DNA of 13,298 nucleotides from Chloroflexota bacterium (GCA_005881295.1 VBHS01000301.1:1-13298), one strand, 5' to 3'; shown: positions 7,235-13,298, counted from the first letter of the stretch. Notes: a model not told the origin generated them from the sequence alone. Numbers and translations: made by a program.

Positions 7235-7359
7235 ATAAGAGTATAGAAATAGGTGGAGTTTTTCGTACTTTTTCTCAGGAAGAATGGAGTTTTTTACAGG
7301 TTTGTCCTCCAAATTAGCATACTTGACGGGTTATTAGCATTAGACAGGTTATTTGAGTT

Positions 7360-8124
7360 ATGAACAGCGATATTTTGTTAGTCTATCCCATCATTAATGT
7401 GATCGTGACCGGGCTTTTTGCGGGAGTAGTATTGCGCCAGTATCTACGGCGTCACCGCACGTACCAGTTCTTCTGGGCAATCGCACTGTTGATGGCCTTC
7501 TTCGCATCGCTGGCCTATGTAGCCATGATACTGGTGCATCCTACCAGTGAGCCTGGAGTTCTGTTCTTCCGCATCTACTACATTCTGGGCGGAGCGTTAA
7601 TAGCTGCCTGGCTTGGCCTCGGCAGTATAGCGCTGGTCACAAGTGCCCGTTTCACACGCATCTGCCTGGTCGTGCTCTGTGTGTTGAGTGCATTAGCAGT
7701 GCTACTCATTGCTTTTGCCACTGTTGATAAGGGGCAATTGAGCCAGATTGCTGGCACCCCTGGAACAGCCATATTGCAGCCAGCGGTAGGTCCCTGGTTG
7801 ATAACCATTATTATTTTGAATACACTCGGGGCTGCAGCTGTAGCTGGCGTGGCCATCTATTCCGCCTGGCAAGTGAAACGGCGCCAGGGTTCGAGCACAT
7901 TGTTTGGGGCGAATATTCTGATCCTGGTCGGTACACTCACCATTGCTCTTGCAGGCACCACAGCCCGCCTGGGAGTGAAAAACATTTTCTGGCTGGTTAT
8001 GGCTCTCGGCTGGACAGTCTTCTTTATTGGCGTCCTGCTTACCAGCCGGGCACGTCGTCCTGCAACCCCGGCTAAACAAGAAGGTCAGCAGAACAATGTA
8101 GGGGCCTTGCACAGTACAACCTGA
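7360..8124 (+). CDS. Seven-TM integral membrane protein of unknown function
   Basis: I do not recognise this 254-residue protein. It has seven clear hydrophobic segments (about residues 5-25, 37-59, 71-93, 99-121, 143-169, 180-200 and 207-227), short basic loops such as RQYLRRHRTYQ and QVKRRQG, and a polar C-terminal tail of about 25 residues. Arg/Lys are concentrated in loops 1 and 5 and at the C-terminus, which places the N-terminus outside and the C-terminus inside. There are no obvious catalytic motifs or metal ligands. The topology resembles seven-helix sensor modules, but no output domain is attached. The ribosome binding site is weak (only GAG near -7). It stands alone, with a promoter about 130 bp upstream and a strong bidirectional hairpin just after the stop, so it is probably a single-gene transcript. 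Confidence 0.75.
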   Translation: MNSDILLVYPIINVIVTGLFAGVVLRQYLRRHRTYQFFWAIALLMAFFASLAYVAMILVHPTSEPGVLFFRIYYILGGALIAAWLGLGSIALVTSARFTRICLVVLCVLSALAVLLIAFATVDKGQLSQIAGTPGTAILQPAVGPWLITIIILNTLGAAAVAGVAIYSAWQVKRRQGSSTLFGANILILVGTLTIALAGTTARLGVKNIFWLVMALGWTVFFIGVLLTSRARRPATPAKQEGQQNNVGALHSTT

Positions 8125-8128
8125 ACCT

Positions 8129-8192
8129 TGACACGAAAGAGGACGACCTGGCGCATCGAGACGTTGTGCCAGAGACCTCCTCTTTCGTGTCA
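8129..8192. terminator. Two-tier hairpin between convergent genes (bidirectional terminator)
   Basis: A perfect 15-bp inverted repeat (TGACACGAAAGAGGA at 8129-8143, complement at 8178-8192) encloses a second stem CTGGCGC/GTGCCAG (8148-8154 with 8166-8172, one G-U pair). The left arm starts 5 bp after the seven-TM gene stop. The minus-strand protease gene ends at 8208 on the other side, so the hairpin serves both transcripts. There is no long T tract on either side, so termination could be weak or the element could mainly protect 3' ends. Confidence 0.7.
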
Positions 8193-8207
8193 TTTATTCG
8201 TGTTGAG

Positions 8208-9503
8208 TTATTGATTCAGTTGCAGTTCACCCAGCTTGACGCTAACCGTCATCTGCTGGTTGCCACGATAGATCTGCACGGAAACCGTATCGCCAGGGCT
8301 CTTGCTGATGAGAGCATCACCCAGCGAAGCAGTGTCGGTCACCTGTTTATTATCGATTTTTACGATAACATCACCTGCTTGTAGATGAGCCTGGTCGGCT
8401 GCACCATTTGGCACAACGCTGACAATCATCGCGCCGTGATCGACGGAGAGGTTATCCTGCGCGGCCAGGTTTGGATCAACATCAGCTACTCTTACGCCTA
8501 GCGCGGCCCGGCCGGTATGCGTCACTTTGCCAGTTTGAATGATTTGGGTCGCGATAAAATTGACACGATTTGATGGAATCGCGAAGCCGACGCCGTTAGC
8601 TGGAGTATTAAATTCAGGGTCAATAGCCGTCAGCGTTGGGATTCCTATCAAGTTACCCTGCATGTCTACCAAAGCCCCACCACTATTGCCGGGATTGATG
8701 GCGGCGTCGGTCTGAATGGCATTGGGAATAATCGCTCCGTTCTGCTCATTCACGCTGCGGCCAAGGGCGCTGATAATACCATTTGTCACCGTTTGGGTGA
8801 TACCCAGAGGATTACCAATTGCCATAACATCCTGCCCAACCTGCAGTTTTGAGGAGTCACCCAGAGTTGCCACCCTTAAATTCGAGGCAGGTGGAGTGAT
8901 CTTCAAGATAGCGAGGTCATCGGCAGGATCGGTTCCCACCAGTTGAACATTTTTGATGCTGGTACCATCATAGAGCACCACCTCTATGCTTTGTGCTCCA
9001 TTGACAACATGATTATTGGTGACGATATAGCCGCGCCGGTCAATGATGACGCCGGAACCAAGTCCCGAACCACTCTGCGAGGTGACGTTCACCTGGACAA
9101 CTGCGGGTCGCACTTTGGCAATCACGGCCTCTCGCACCGCCTCGGTATTATTGCCATTGAGCGACGGTACGGTTGGAGCTTGATTTGTGCCTGGCTGTAA
9201 CTGGCTTGTAGCGGGCGGTGCGACGACGGCTGAGCCGCGTCCAAATTGCCAGCCAGCAAATAAACCAGTGCCGAAGACAATAGCGAGTAACAAGGTCAGC
9301 GCGATAATAGCTCCCGTGCGCACGCCACTTCTTGGGCGCCGTGGCGGCGGCGTGTACTCTGGCAGGCTGCCAGGAGCGGGACGGTATTGCTCCGCAGGGG
9401 CAGAATGGTATGGTTCCGTAGGGGCAGAGCCATTATCATGAGCGTATGCCGTGCCCTGATCGGATTGATATGGTATAGCCTGTTCATCATACTGCTGCGA
9501 CAT
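8208..9503 (-). CDS. HtrA/DegP-type membrane-anchored serine protease with PDZ domain
   Basis: This 431-residue protein is an HtrA-family envelope quality-control protease. The ATG at 9501-9503 has GGAGGA 9 nt upstream. An N-terminal cytoplasmic tail of about 60 residues, rich in Pro, Tyr, Gln and Ala and ending in RRPRSGVR, precedes a membrane helix (about 63-87) and a Pro/Gln/Thr linker. The trypsin-like domain (about 120-325) has the complete triad: H165 (VTNNHVV), D196 (DPADDLAIL) and S274 (NPGNSGGAL). One PDZ domain (about 335-425) follows, with a carboxylate-binding region near ALGVRV and the end of the family fold at VSVKLGELQ. Single PDZ plus N-terminal anchor is the HtrA/HhoA layout of Gram-positives and cyanobacteria. 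Direct repeats with 11-bp spacing lie upstream and may mark response-regulator control. Confidence 0.93.
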   Translation of the reverse strand: MSQQYDEQAIPYQSDQGTAYAHDNGSAPTEPYHSAPAEQYRPAPGSLPEYTPPPRRPRSGVRTGAIIALTLLLAIVFGTGLFAGWQFGRGSAVVAPPATSQLQPGTNQAPTVPSLNGNNTEAVREAVIAKVRPAVVQVNVTSQSGSGLGSGVIIDRRGYIVTNNHVVNGAQSIEVVLYDGTSIKNVQLVGTDPADDLAILKITPPASNLRVATLGDSSKLQVGQDVMAIGNPLGITQTVTNGIISALGRSVNEQNGAIIPNAIQTDAAINPGNSGGALVDMQGNLIGIPTLTAIDPEFNTPANGVGFAIPSNRVNFIATQIIQTGKVTHTGRAALGVRVADVDPNLAAQDNLSVDHGAMIVSVVPNGAADQAHLQAGDVIVKIDNKQVTDTASLGDALISKSPGDTVSVQIYRGNQQMTVSVKLGELQLNQ

Positions 9504-9577
9504 AAGTTATATTCCTCCATAATTTTTGGACGGGTGATACTGTATTCAATGAAAACACAACTACATTTTGATCTGTC

Positions 9578-9633
9578 AAGATTGTAATCTTCGTACATCA
9601 GAAATTCCGCAGAAAATTGTAAAAAGATTGTAA
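9578..9633 (-). promoter_or_regulatory. TTACAAT direct repeats upstream of the protease gene
   Basis: On the minus strand TTACAATCTT occurs at 9624-9633 and 9578-9587, and TTACAATTTT at 9613-9622. The two upstream copies are exactly 11 bp apart, one helical turn, as for OmpR/PhoB-family tandem half-sites. The copy at 9578-9587 is also part of the palindrome AAGATTgtAATCTT (9578-9591). They lie 75-130 bp ahead of the protease ATG. Confidence 0.45.
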
Positions 9634-9679
9634 GGAGTACGTGGCTAAGAACTGCTGAGTTGCCAGTGCCAGAAAGTTA

Positions 9680-9712
9680 AAAAAGCAAGGATCAACGCAA
9701 TCCTTGCTTTTT
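9680..9712 (-). terminator. Intrinsic terminator of the phoU-like gene
   Basis: A perfect 13-bp inverted repeat, AAAAAGCAAGGAT (9680-9692) and its complement (9700-9712), has a 7-nt loop. On the minus strand the stem is followed by a U run, 12 bp after the phoU stop. The T run on the other strand means it could also stop plus-strand transcription. Confidence 0.88.
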
Positions 9713-9724
9713 CTGGAAGAGGCG

Positions 9725-10489
9725 CTATTCTTGAGAGCGTTTAATGCTGGTCTCGCCCTCTAGAATGAAGACAATACGTTCGCAGATATTCCCACTATGG
9801 TCGGCAACCCGCTCAAGCTTGTGAGCAATCCAGAGCAGATAGGTGGCGCGCTGCAAAATGTGTGCATCATTTTGCAGGGCAGGGATGGCACGAGCGCCAG
9901 CAAGCATCGCCATCAAATCATGACGTACCAGGTGATAGCGCACATCCACAACGTCATCTTCCTCCCAGATGTGCCTTGCGGCATTGACATCACGCCGCGC
10001 AAATGCCTCCATTGTCCCCTGTAAGACGCGCCGGGCCTCCAGGCCCAGATCGAGAATACCACGCAAAATCGTGGCTTCACTGATCTCAACGCCATTCGTC
10101 GAGGTGACTTCGGTGTCATCCTTTACCTTCACTTCTGGCCTGGCATCGGACTGAAGGGGCGTCATGCGCAAGATGATCTGCGCAATGCCAGCAGCTCCAT
10201 CACCAGTACGCTCCAGGTCGCCCGCGATAGAGAGTGCCGAGGTAAGGTAGCGTAGATCGCGCCCACCAAGGGGCTGTTGCAGCGTCAATAAGCGAATGGT
10301 GTGCTCCTCGATGGCCGCCCGCAAAATGTCGATGCCGGCATCTGCCTCTATTACTAACCCTGCTTTGGCTATATCGCCGGTCTCCAGGGAATCAAGCGCT
10401 TTTGCCAGGGCATCATCTACCAGAGATCCCAGCCGTAAAATTTGTTCATCCAGTTCCTGCAGTTCTTTATCCAGAACGGTTCTTGCCAT
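9725..10489 (-). CDS. phoU: PhoU-family phosphate signalling regulator
   Basis: PhoU proteins are cytoplasmic helical regulators that link the Pst phosphate transporter to the PhoR/PhoB-type two-component system and bind metal clusters. The ATG at 10487-10489 (MARTVLDKELQELDEQIL) has GAAGGAG at good spacing. An upstream in-frame ATG at 10513 has no ribosome binding site and adds eight residues atypical of the family. At 254 residues it is slightly long because of a loop at about 110-135. Both PhoU repeats are visible: GGRDLRYLTSALSIAGDLERTGD (positions 75-97; E93 and D97 key) and LLWIAHKLERVADHSGNICE (positions 218-237; E226, D230). No pstSCAB or phoR/phoB gene is adjacent, so it is an isolated phoU here. 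An intrinsic terminator follows directly. Confidence 0.92.
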   Translation of the reverse strand: MARTVLDKELQELDEQILRLGSLVDDALAKALDSLETGDIAKAGLVIEADAGIDILRAAIEEHTIRLLTLQQPLGGRDLRYLTSALSIAGDLERTGDGAAGIAQIILRMTPLQSDARPEVKVKDDTEVTSTNGVEISEATILRGILDLGLEARRVLQGTMEAFARRDVNAARHIWEEDDVVDVRYHLVRHDLMAMLAGARAIPALQNDAHILQRATYLLWIAHKLERVADHSGNICERIVFILEGETSIKRSQE

Positions 10490-10639
10490 GTAAATCACTC
10501 CTTCATCATACATATACGCCGATATTCAACACAGAGCCACTCAATCGTCGTCAAAGCTGGGTTTAAAAAGACTATCCCTGCCACGGCCCGGCTTTTGTGC
10601 CTGCATGCTAAACTTAGTGTAACACATTATCCATAGAAA

Positions 10640-10657
10640 AACATAGAGAACTATGTT
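10640..10657. repeat. Perfect inverted repeat in the phoU/deacetylase intergenic region
   Basis: AACATAGagaaCTATGTT is a 7-bp perfect inverted repeat with a 4-bp centre, 18 bp overall, between the divergent phoU and deacetylase genes. It has the size and symmetry of a dimeric repressor site. It is about 150 bp from either gene, and no clear promoter elements overlap it. Confidence 0.45.
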
Positions 10658-10704
10658 AAATACTGTTCCTATTCTTTAGGGATAGGTGAATTATAAGAAG
10701 CGAA

Positions 10705-10747
10705 TTGACAGAATTTCTTGAGAGATGTTACAGTACAGGGTACTGTA
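10705..10747 (+). promoter_or_regulatory. Promoter overlapped by palindromic operator, ahead of the deacetylase gene
   Basis: TTGACA (10705-10710) is followed after 18 bp by an extended -10, TG-T-TACAGT (10726-10734). The -10 forms the left half of a perfect palindrome, TACAGTACaggGTACTGTA (10729-10747; 8-bp arms, 3-bp centre), which also covers the expected start of transcription near 10741. A protein bound here would block RNA polymerase. The regulator is not encoded adjacent. Confidence 0.7.
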
Positions 10748-10788
10748 TGGTTTCATCACTATGGCAATAGTAAGAAAGAACGAGAACA

Positions 10789-11628
10789 ATGTCTACTAAA
10801 CGATTACTCGGTGCTTTTGCTCACCCCGATGATGAGGGTATAGTGAGCGGCGCATTGTTACAGTATAGCACGTCTGGCGTGGAAACGGGCCTGGTTTGTG
10901 CCACACGCGGTGAGGTTGGAGAAATTGCCGATCCCGCCCTGGCAACGCCTGAAAACCTGGGTCAGGTACGAGAAGGAGAGATGCGCGCCGCCGCCGAAGT
11001 GCTTGGAGTGCATAACCTCTGGTTTCTGGATTATCGTGACTCAGGTATGGCCGGTACCCCTGAAAATGCTGATCCGCGCGCATTCGCCCAGGCCAGCGCG
11101 GCAGAAGTAGTGGGCAAGCTTGTGAAGATTATCCGCGAATTTCGCCCACAGGTCATCATCACCTTTGATGAAAGCGGTGCTTACGGGCACCCAGATCATA
11201 TTGCCATCTATCGCTACACGACCAGCGCTTTTCATGCAGCCGCCGACGCCGTACAATACGCCGACCTGGGTCCAGCACACTCGGTCTCTAAACTCTATTA
11301 TAGTTCTTTCCCGCGCAGTGCATTGCGGGCGATTGGCGAATGGATGAGCACACAAAACTATGAAGGGTCTTTCAGCGGTCTCGATCCTGAAAAACTGGGC
11401 ATGCCGGACGAACAGATCAATGTCTGGCTCAATGTAGAACCGTGGAGGGAGCAAAAGGATCGCTCACGGTCGATGCACCGCACGCAGCTCGATCCCAATA
11501 ATCTCATGGCGAAGATACCAGAAGAGATTCAGCAAAATTGGAGAAGTCATGAATGCTATCAATTGGCAGCATCAAGGGTGGGACCTGATGTACCAGGGGA
11601 AAATAACCTTTTCGCGCGCATTCAATAA
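10789..11628 (+). CDS. LmbE/PIG-L family zinc-dependent deacetylase
   Basis: This 279-residue protein belongs to the GlcNAc-PI de-N-acetylase (LmbE/PIG-L) fold, whose members remove N-acyl groups from sugar-linked amides, as in mycothiol or bacillithiol biosynthesis and conjugate turnover. The signature AHPDDE sits at residues 11-16 (zinc ligands H12 and D15; D14 as catalytic base) and the second motif GHPDH at 133-137 (H137 as third ligand). Between them are CATRGEVGEIADPA and the LGV-x5-LDYRDSGM stretch, which resemble the MshB/Mca branch more than short sugar deacetylases. The C-terminal part carries WREQKDRSRSMHRTQLDPN, a conserved-looking Trp/Arg/His region also seen in Mca-like proteins. 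The start is ATG with only a weak purine-rich upstream region. No thiol-cofactor genes are nearby, so the substrate cannot be assigned. The promoter carries a perfect palindrome, suggesting regulated expression. Confidence 0.9.
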   Translation: MSTKRLLGAFAHPDDEGIVSGALLQYSTSGVETGLVCATRGEVGEIADPALATPENLGQVREGEMRAAAEVLGVHNLWFLDYRDSGMAGTPENADPRAFAQASAAEVVGKLVKIIREFRPQVIITFDESGAYGHPDHIAIYRYTTSAFHAAADAVQYADLGPAHSVSKLYYSSFPRSALRAIGEWMSTQNYEGSFSGLDPEKLGMPDEQINVWLNVEPWREQKDRSRSMHRTQLDPNNLMAKIPEEIQQNWRSHECYQLAASRVGPDVPGENNLFARIQ

Positions 11629-11637
11629 TGAACCAAG

Positions 11638-11862
11638 TTAGTGAGTCCTTCTCATCCCCTGCTCCAGGCTGCCGTCCAGCATTTGCCATGCCAGAGGGTG
11701 AGAAGGAATCCTTCCATCTATTGCCTGGCCCTTTACCCGGCTGAGAATACGAGCAACGATCGAATGCGGTGGTTCTATCGGCTGCAATTGACTGAAAAGA
11801 ATATCGATATCATCATATGCTATTTCTTTGTCTACATATGTGAATTGTTGAGTATACTGCAT
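11638..11862 (-). CDS. Small hypothetical protein downstream of ECF sigma gene
   Basis: I do not recognise this 74-residue ORF, but several signs favour it being real. The ATG at 11860-11862 is preceded by AGAGGG with about 9 nt spacing; the sequence is varied rather than repetitive; and it lies on the same strand and just downstream of an ECF sigma gene. The N-terminal half is acidic (YVDKEIAYDDIDILFSQL) and continues into PIEPPHSIVARILSRVKG, a short amphipathic stretch after a Pro-Pro. That pattern resembles the cytoplasmic ends of some ECF-associated small proteins, though no zinc motif or membrane helix is present. The C-terminal third overlaps a long hairpin and could be neutral sequence. 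A terminator separates it from the sigma gene, and it has its own sigma-W-like promoter, so it could be a target or feedback regulator of that sigma factor. Confidence 0.45.
   Translation of the reverse strand: MQYTQQFTYVDKEIAYDDIDILFSQLQPIEPPHSIVARILSRVKGQAIDGRIPSHPLAWQMLDGSLEQGMRRTH
11646..11707. repeat. Long hairpin at convergent gene ends
   Basis: The arm TCCTTCTCATCC (11646-11657) pairs with GGGTGAGAAGGA (11696-11707), 12 bp with one G-U, around a GC-rich 38-nt loop that contains smaller stems (GCTG/CAGC). It lies 17 bp after the deacetylase stop and inside the 3' end of the small minus-strand ORF. There is no T run, so it may be a 3'-end stabiliser or a weak terminator for the deacetylase transcript. 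Confidence 0.5.
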
Positions 11863-11912
11863 TTCTTAACGCCCTCTAATCTTTCTTATTTTTCTTAAGC
11901 TTCTTGTCTTAG

Positions 11913-11939
11913 TACGAATTGGAAAACAAGGTAGTTTCA
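11913..11939 (-). promoter_or_regulatory. ECF-type (sigma-W-like) promoter of the small ORF
   Basis: On the minus strand TGAAAC (11934-11939) and CGTA (11913-11916) are separated by 17 bp, close to the Bacillus sigma-W pattern TGAAAC-N16-CGTA. It lies about 50 bp upstream of the small ORF and downstream of the terminator that closes the ECF sigma gene. A sigma-70 promoter with good -10 is not evident here. Confidence 0.45.
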
Positions 11940-11978
11940 AAACCGGAGCATACAATTTCAGGAATGAGAAAAAATGCT

Positions 11979-12013
11979 AAAAAAGGCACCCGGCCTGGCC
12001 GGGTGCCTTTTTT
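11979..12013. terminator. Intrinsic terminator after second ECF sigma gene
   Basis: AAAAAAGGCACCCGGCC (11979-11995) and its exact complement (11997-12013) form a GC-rich stem with a very tight loop, flanked by A and T runs that make it a terminator on both strands. It ends the minus-strand sigma gene transcript 26 bp after its stop. Confidence 0.92.
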
Positions 12014-12039
12014 AACGAATATCGCTTTCCCCTTTTTTA

Positions 12040-12663
12040 TTAGTGAGCGACAAGTTGATCCTGGTTCATGAGAGCGGTGCGTAGTAGAGGCTTGGCGCGC
12101 TGGAAGTAGGTTTTGGCAGTCGCTTCTGGCATATTGAGCGTTTGTCCGATCTCAGAAAAACTGAGTTGACCTGCGTAGCGCAGCAGCACTACGGAGCGAA
12201 ACTTAATGGGTAGTGTCTGGATGGCATCTTGCAGTCGATACTGCAAGTCGCTTTGCTCAGCCAATTCTTCAGGGAGCGGACCATTATCAGGAATGGCTGC
12301 TAAAGGTGAAAGTTCTTCATCATCATTCACCGACTCCAGTTCCGAGAAATGAATAACCCGCTTGCGCCGCAGTTCATCAAGGCAGCGATTGCGCGCAACC
12401 TGGAAAAGCCAGGCTTTCAATGGCTTATCTGTACGCAGTGTGTTCAAGGAACCGTGCAATTGAATAAATACATGTTGTAAGATATCGCAGGCCTGGTCAT
12501 AATCACCCAGGAAGCGATATATGAAGTTAAACAGCGGAGTGCTGTAACGCTTTACAAGATCCTCAAAAGCGTATGGGTCGCCGGCAAGTGTTTGTTGCGC
12601 CAACACGCCATCGCTGATATCTATCGTTTGTATTTTTGTCGTCTCTTGTATCTGCATAGTCAT
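12040..12663 (-). CDS. ECF RNA polymerase sigma factor, no adjacent recognisable anti-sigma
   Basis: This 207-residue protein is a second ECF sigma factor. Region 2 (about 33-102) includes YSTPLFNFIYRFLGDYDQACDILQHVFIQL (positions 40-69) and KAWLFQVARNRCLDELRRKR. A linker with many acidic residues (108-138) precedes region 4 (about 140-195) with a helix-turn-helix, LSFSEIGQTLNMPEATAKTYFQRA (positions 167-190). The start is ATG at 12663 with AAGAGG 5 nt upstream; a second ATG two codons later is also reachable from GGAG. The first 30 residues are a polar extension before region 2. Unlike the sigma gene at 4451, no zf-HC2 membrane anti-sigma follows: there is a strong terminator and then a 74-residue ORF. 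Regulation may therefore be transcriptional or through an unlinked partner. Confidence 0.92.
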   Translation of the reverse strand: MTMQIQETTKIQTIDISDGVLAQQTLAGDPYAFEDLVKRYSTPLFNFIYRFLGDYDQACDILQHVFIQLHGSLNTLRTDKPLKAWLFQVARNRCLDELRRKRVIHFSELESVNDDEELSPLAAIPDNGPLPEELAEQSDLQYRLQDAIQTLPIKFRSVVLLRYAGQLSFSEIGQTLNMPEATAKTYFQRAKPLLRTALMNQDQLVAH

Positions 12664-12734
12664 GTACTCCTCTTTTCTTTATATCTGATTATTAGGGTAG
12701 CGCCTTTTTGTGCACATTACAAGGATTTTCGACC

Positions 12735-12763
12735 CTTATAAGCTCTGCTGTAGGAGACTCTAA
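12735..12763 (-). promoter_or_regulatory. Weak candidate promoter for second ECF sigma gene
   Basis: On the minus strand TTAGAG (12758-12763) and TATAAG (12735-12740) are 17 bp apart, about 70 bp ahead of the ATG at 12663. The -10 is good but the -35 is poor, so an activator or an alternative start upstream is possible. Confidence 0.35.
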
Positions 12764-12849
12764 GCAGATACTAAACTCGCTTAAGACAAACAAATCACTT
12801 TCTTATCTCTTTTGAAGGTTGCTTAAAATTAGATAAGTTACTCGCAAGC

Positions 12850-12878
12850 TTGATAATAATCATTGCAGCGCATATACT
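12850..12878 (+). promoter_or_regulatory. Sigma-70 promoter for the TIR gene
   Basis: TTGATA (12850-12855) and TATACT (12873-12878) are spaced by 17 bp, about 55 bp ahead of the ATG at 12933. A partial inverted repeat, CTTATCT/AGATAAG (12802-12808 and 12831-12837), lies just upstream of the -35. Confidence 0.6.
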
Positions 12879-12932
12879 CAGGTTTATAAGTAGGGGTGAA
12901 CATTGTTAACTTTGTAGTTTGGGAGTGCGTTT

Positions 12933-13298
12933 ATGTCCTCAAATCAACCTGTGAAGAAGCCCATCGAAATCCTCTTTTCCTATGCGCGTGAAGATGAAAA
13001 ATTGAGAGATGAGCTGGAGAAGGGTCTTAGTGTATTGAAGCGGCAGAACCGCATAGTTTGCTGGCACGACCGCCAGATAAGCGGAGGTGATCCCTGGGAA
13101 CAGGCTATTAGCTCACATCTCGATACTGCTGACATCATTCTGCTTCTGGTGAGTAGAGCTTTCATAGCTTCTGATTATTCAAATAGAGTTGAAGTAAGAT
13201 ATGCTCTAGAAAGGCATGAAAAAGGTGAGGTTCGTGTCATCCCAGTTATCCTGCGCCAATGCGATTGGCATGATGAACCGTTCGCCAAACTCCAGGCT
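12933..13298 (+). CDS. TIR-domain protein (3' truncated by the window edge)
   Basis: The ATG at 12933 has GGGAG 7 nt upstream and the frame stays open for 122 codons to the window end. Nearly all of it is a bacterial TIR domain: IEILFSYAREDEKLRDELEK (residues 11-30), then LKRQNRIVCWHDRQISGGDPW (positions 35-55), the strand IILLLVSRAF (68-77), the helix DYSNRVEVRYALERHEKGE (81-99) and RVIPVILRQCDW (101-112). E87 in NRVEV sits where the NAD-hydrolysing glutamate of active TIR domains lies, so NAD cleavage is possible but not shown. In related proteins this N-terminal TIR is followed by NB-ARC/NACHT, TPR, WD40 or protease-like modules; that part is beyond the window, so signalling, defence and programmed-cell-death roles cannot be told apart. 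It is divergent from the ECF sigma gene and has its own promoter. Confidence 0.88.
   Translation, partial: MSSNQPVKKPIEILFSYAREDEKLRDELEKGLSVLKRQNRIVCWHDRQISGGDPWEQAISSHLDTADIILLLVSRAFIASDYSNRVEVRYALERHEKGEVRVIPVILRQCDWHDEPFAKLQA

Noticed and set aside
7085..7312. Minus-strand 75-residue ORF upstream of acetate kinase
   Set aside because: It covers AT-rich intergenic DNA with promoter-like elements, has no convincing ribosome binding site, and has no recognisable sequence.
7323..7351. TTGACG close to the start of the seven-TM gene
   Set aside because: No -10-like hexamer at suitable spacing; the TTGACG/TATGAT pair at 7205-7234 is better.
9574..9579. TTGACA on the minus strand upstream of the HtrA gene
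   Set aside because: No acceptable -10 hexamer follows at 16-18 bp, so I do not call a promoter.
1..13298. Mobile elements, CRISPR arrays, tRNA or rRNA genes
   Set aside because: I saw no transposase, regular spaced repeats, cloverleaf or rRNA-like sequence anywhere in the window.

Overview
This window looks like chromosomal DNA of a soil-type Chloroflexota bacterium, most like Ktedonobacteria. The suggestion rests on gene style: eukaryote-like Ser/Thr kinases carrying zinc ribbons and polytopic membrane tails, several ECF sigma factors, zf-HC2 anti-sigma factors with low-complexity stalks, and a TIR protein of the type common in Chloroflexota and Cyanobacteria. This is inference from protein character; there is no rRNA or other marker gene in the window. 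No mobile element, tRNA, rRNA or CRISPR array was seen.

Layout. (1) 3-3310, plus strand: two adjacent kinase genes 14 bp apart. The first (5' end outside the window) is a kinase tail joined to a Pro/Gln-rich linker and about eight membrane segments. The second is soluble: zinc ribbon, kinase, double zinc ribbon, pseudokinase. (2) 2856-4202, minus strand: citrate synthase, convergent with the second kinase. The two genes run into each other. Kinase homology stops near 3169 and citrate synthase homology stops at 3174, so both genes appear to have lost their 3' ends at one junction, either a real deletion or an assembly chimera. (3) 4336-5853: back-to-back promoters, then an ECF sigma factor and its membrane anti-sigma factor. 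(4) 5860-7074, minus: acetate kinase. (5) 7360-8124, plus: an unrecognised seven-TM protein, separated by a long hairpin from (6) an HtrA-type envelope protease (8208-9503, minus) and a PhoU-type phosphate regulator (9725-10489, minus). (7) 10789-11628, plus: a LmbE/PIG-L zinc deacetylase behind a promoter that overlaps a perfect palindrome. (8) 11638-12663, minus: a small unknown ORF with an ECF-type promoter and a second ECF sigma gene with no recognisable anti-sigma. (9) 12933 to the end, plus: the N-terminal TIR domain of a truncated gene.

Functionally the window mixes central acetate/citrate metabolism with signalling and envelope-stress functions (kinases, two ECF systems, HtrA, PhoU). 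No single multi-gene novel system is evident. The best leads are the kinase/citrate synthase junction, the kinase-zinc ribbon-pseudokinase architecture, the palindromic operator ahead of the deacetylase, the sigma-W-like promoter ahead of the small ORF, and the TIR gene.
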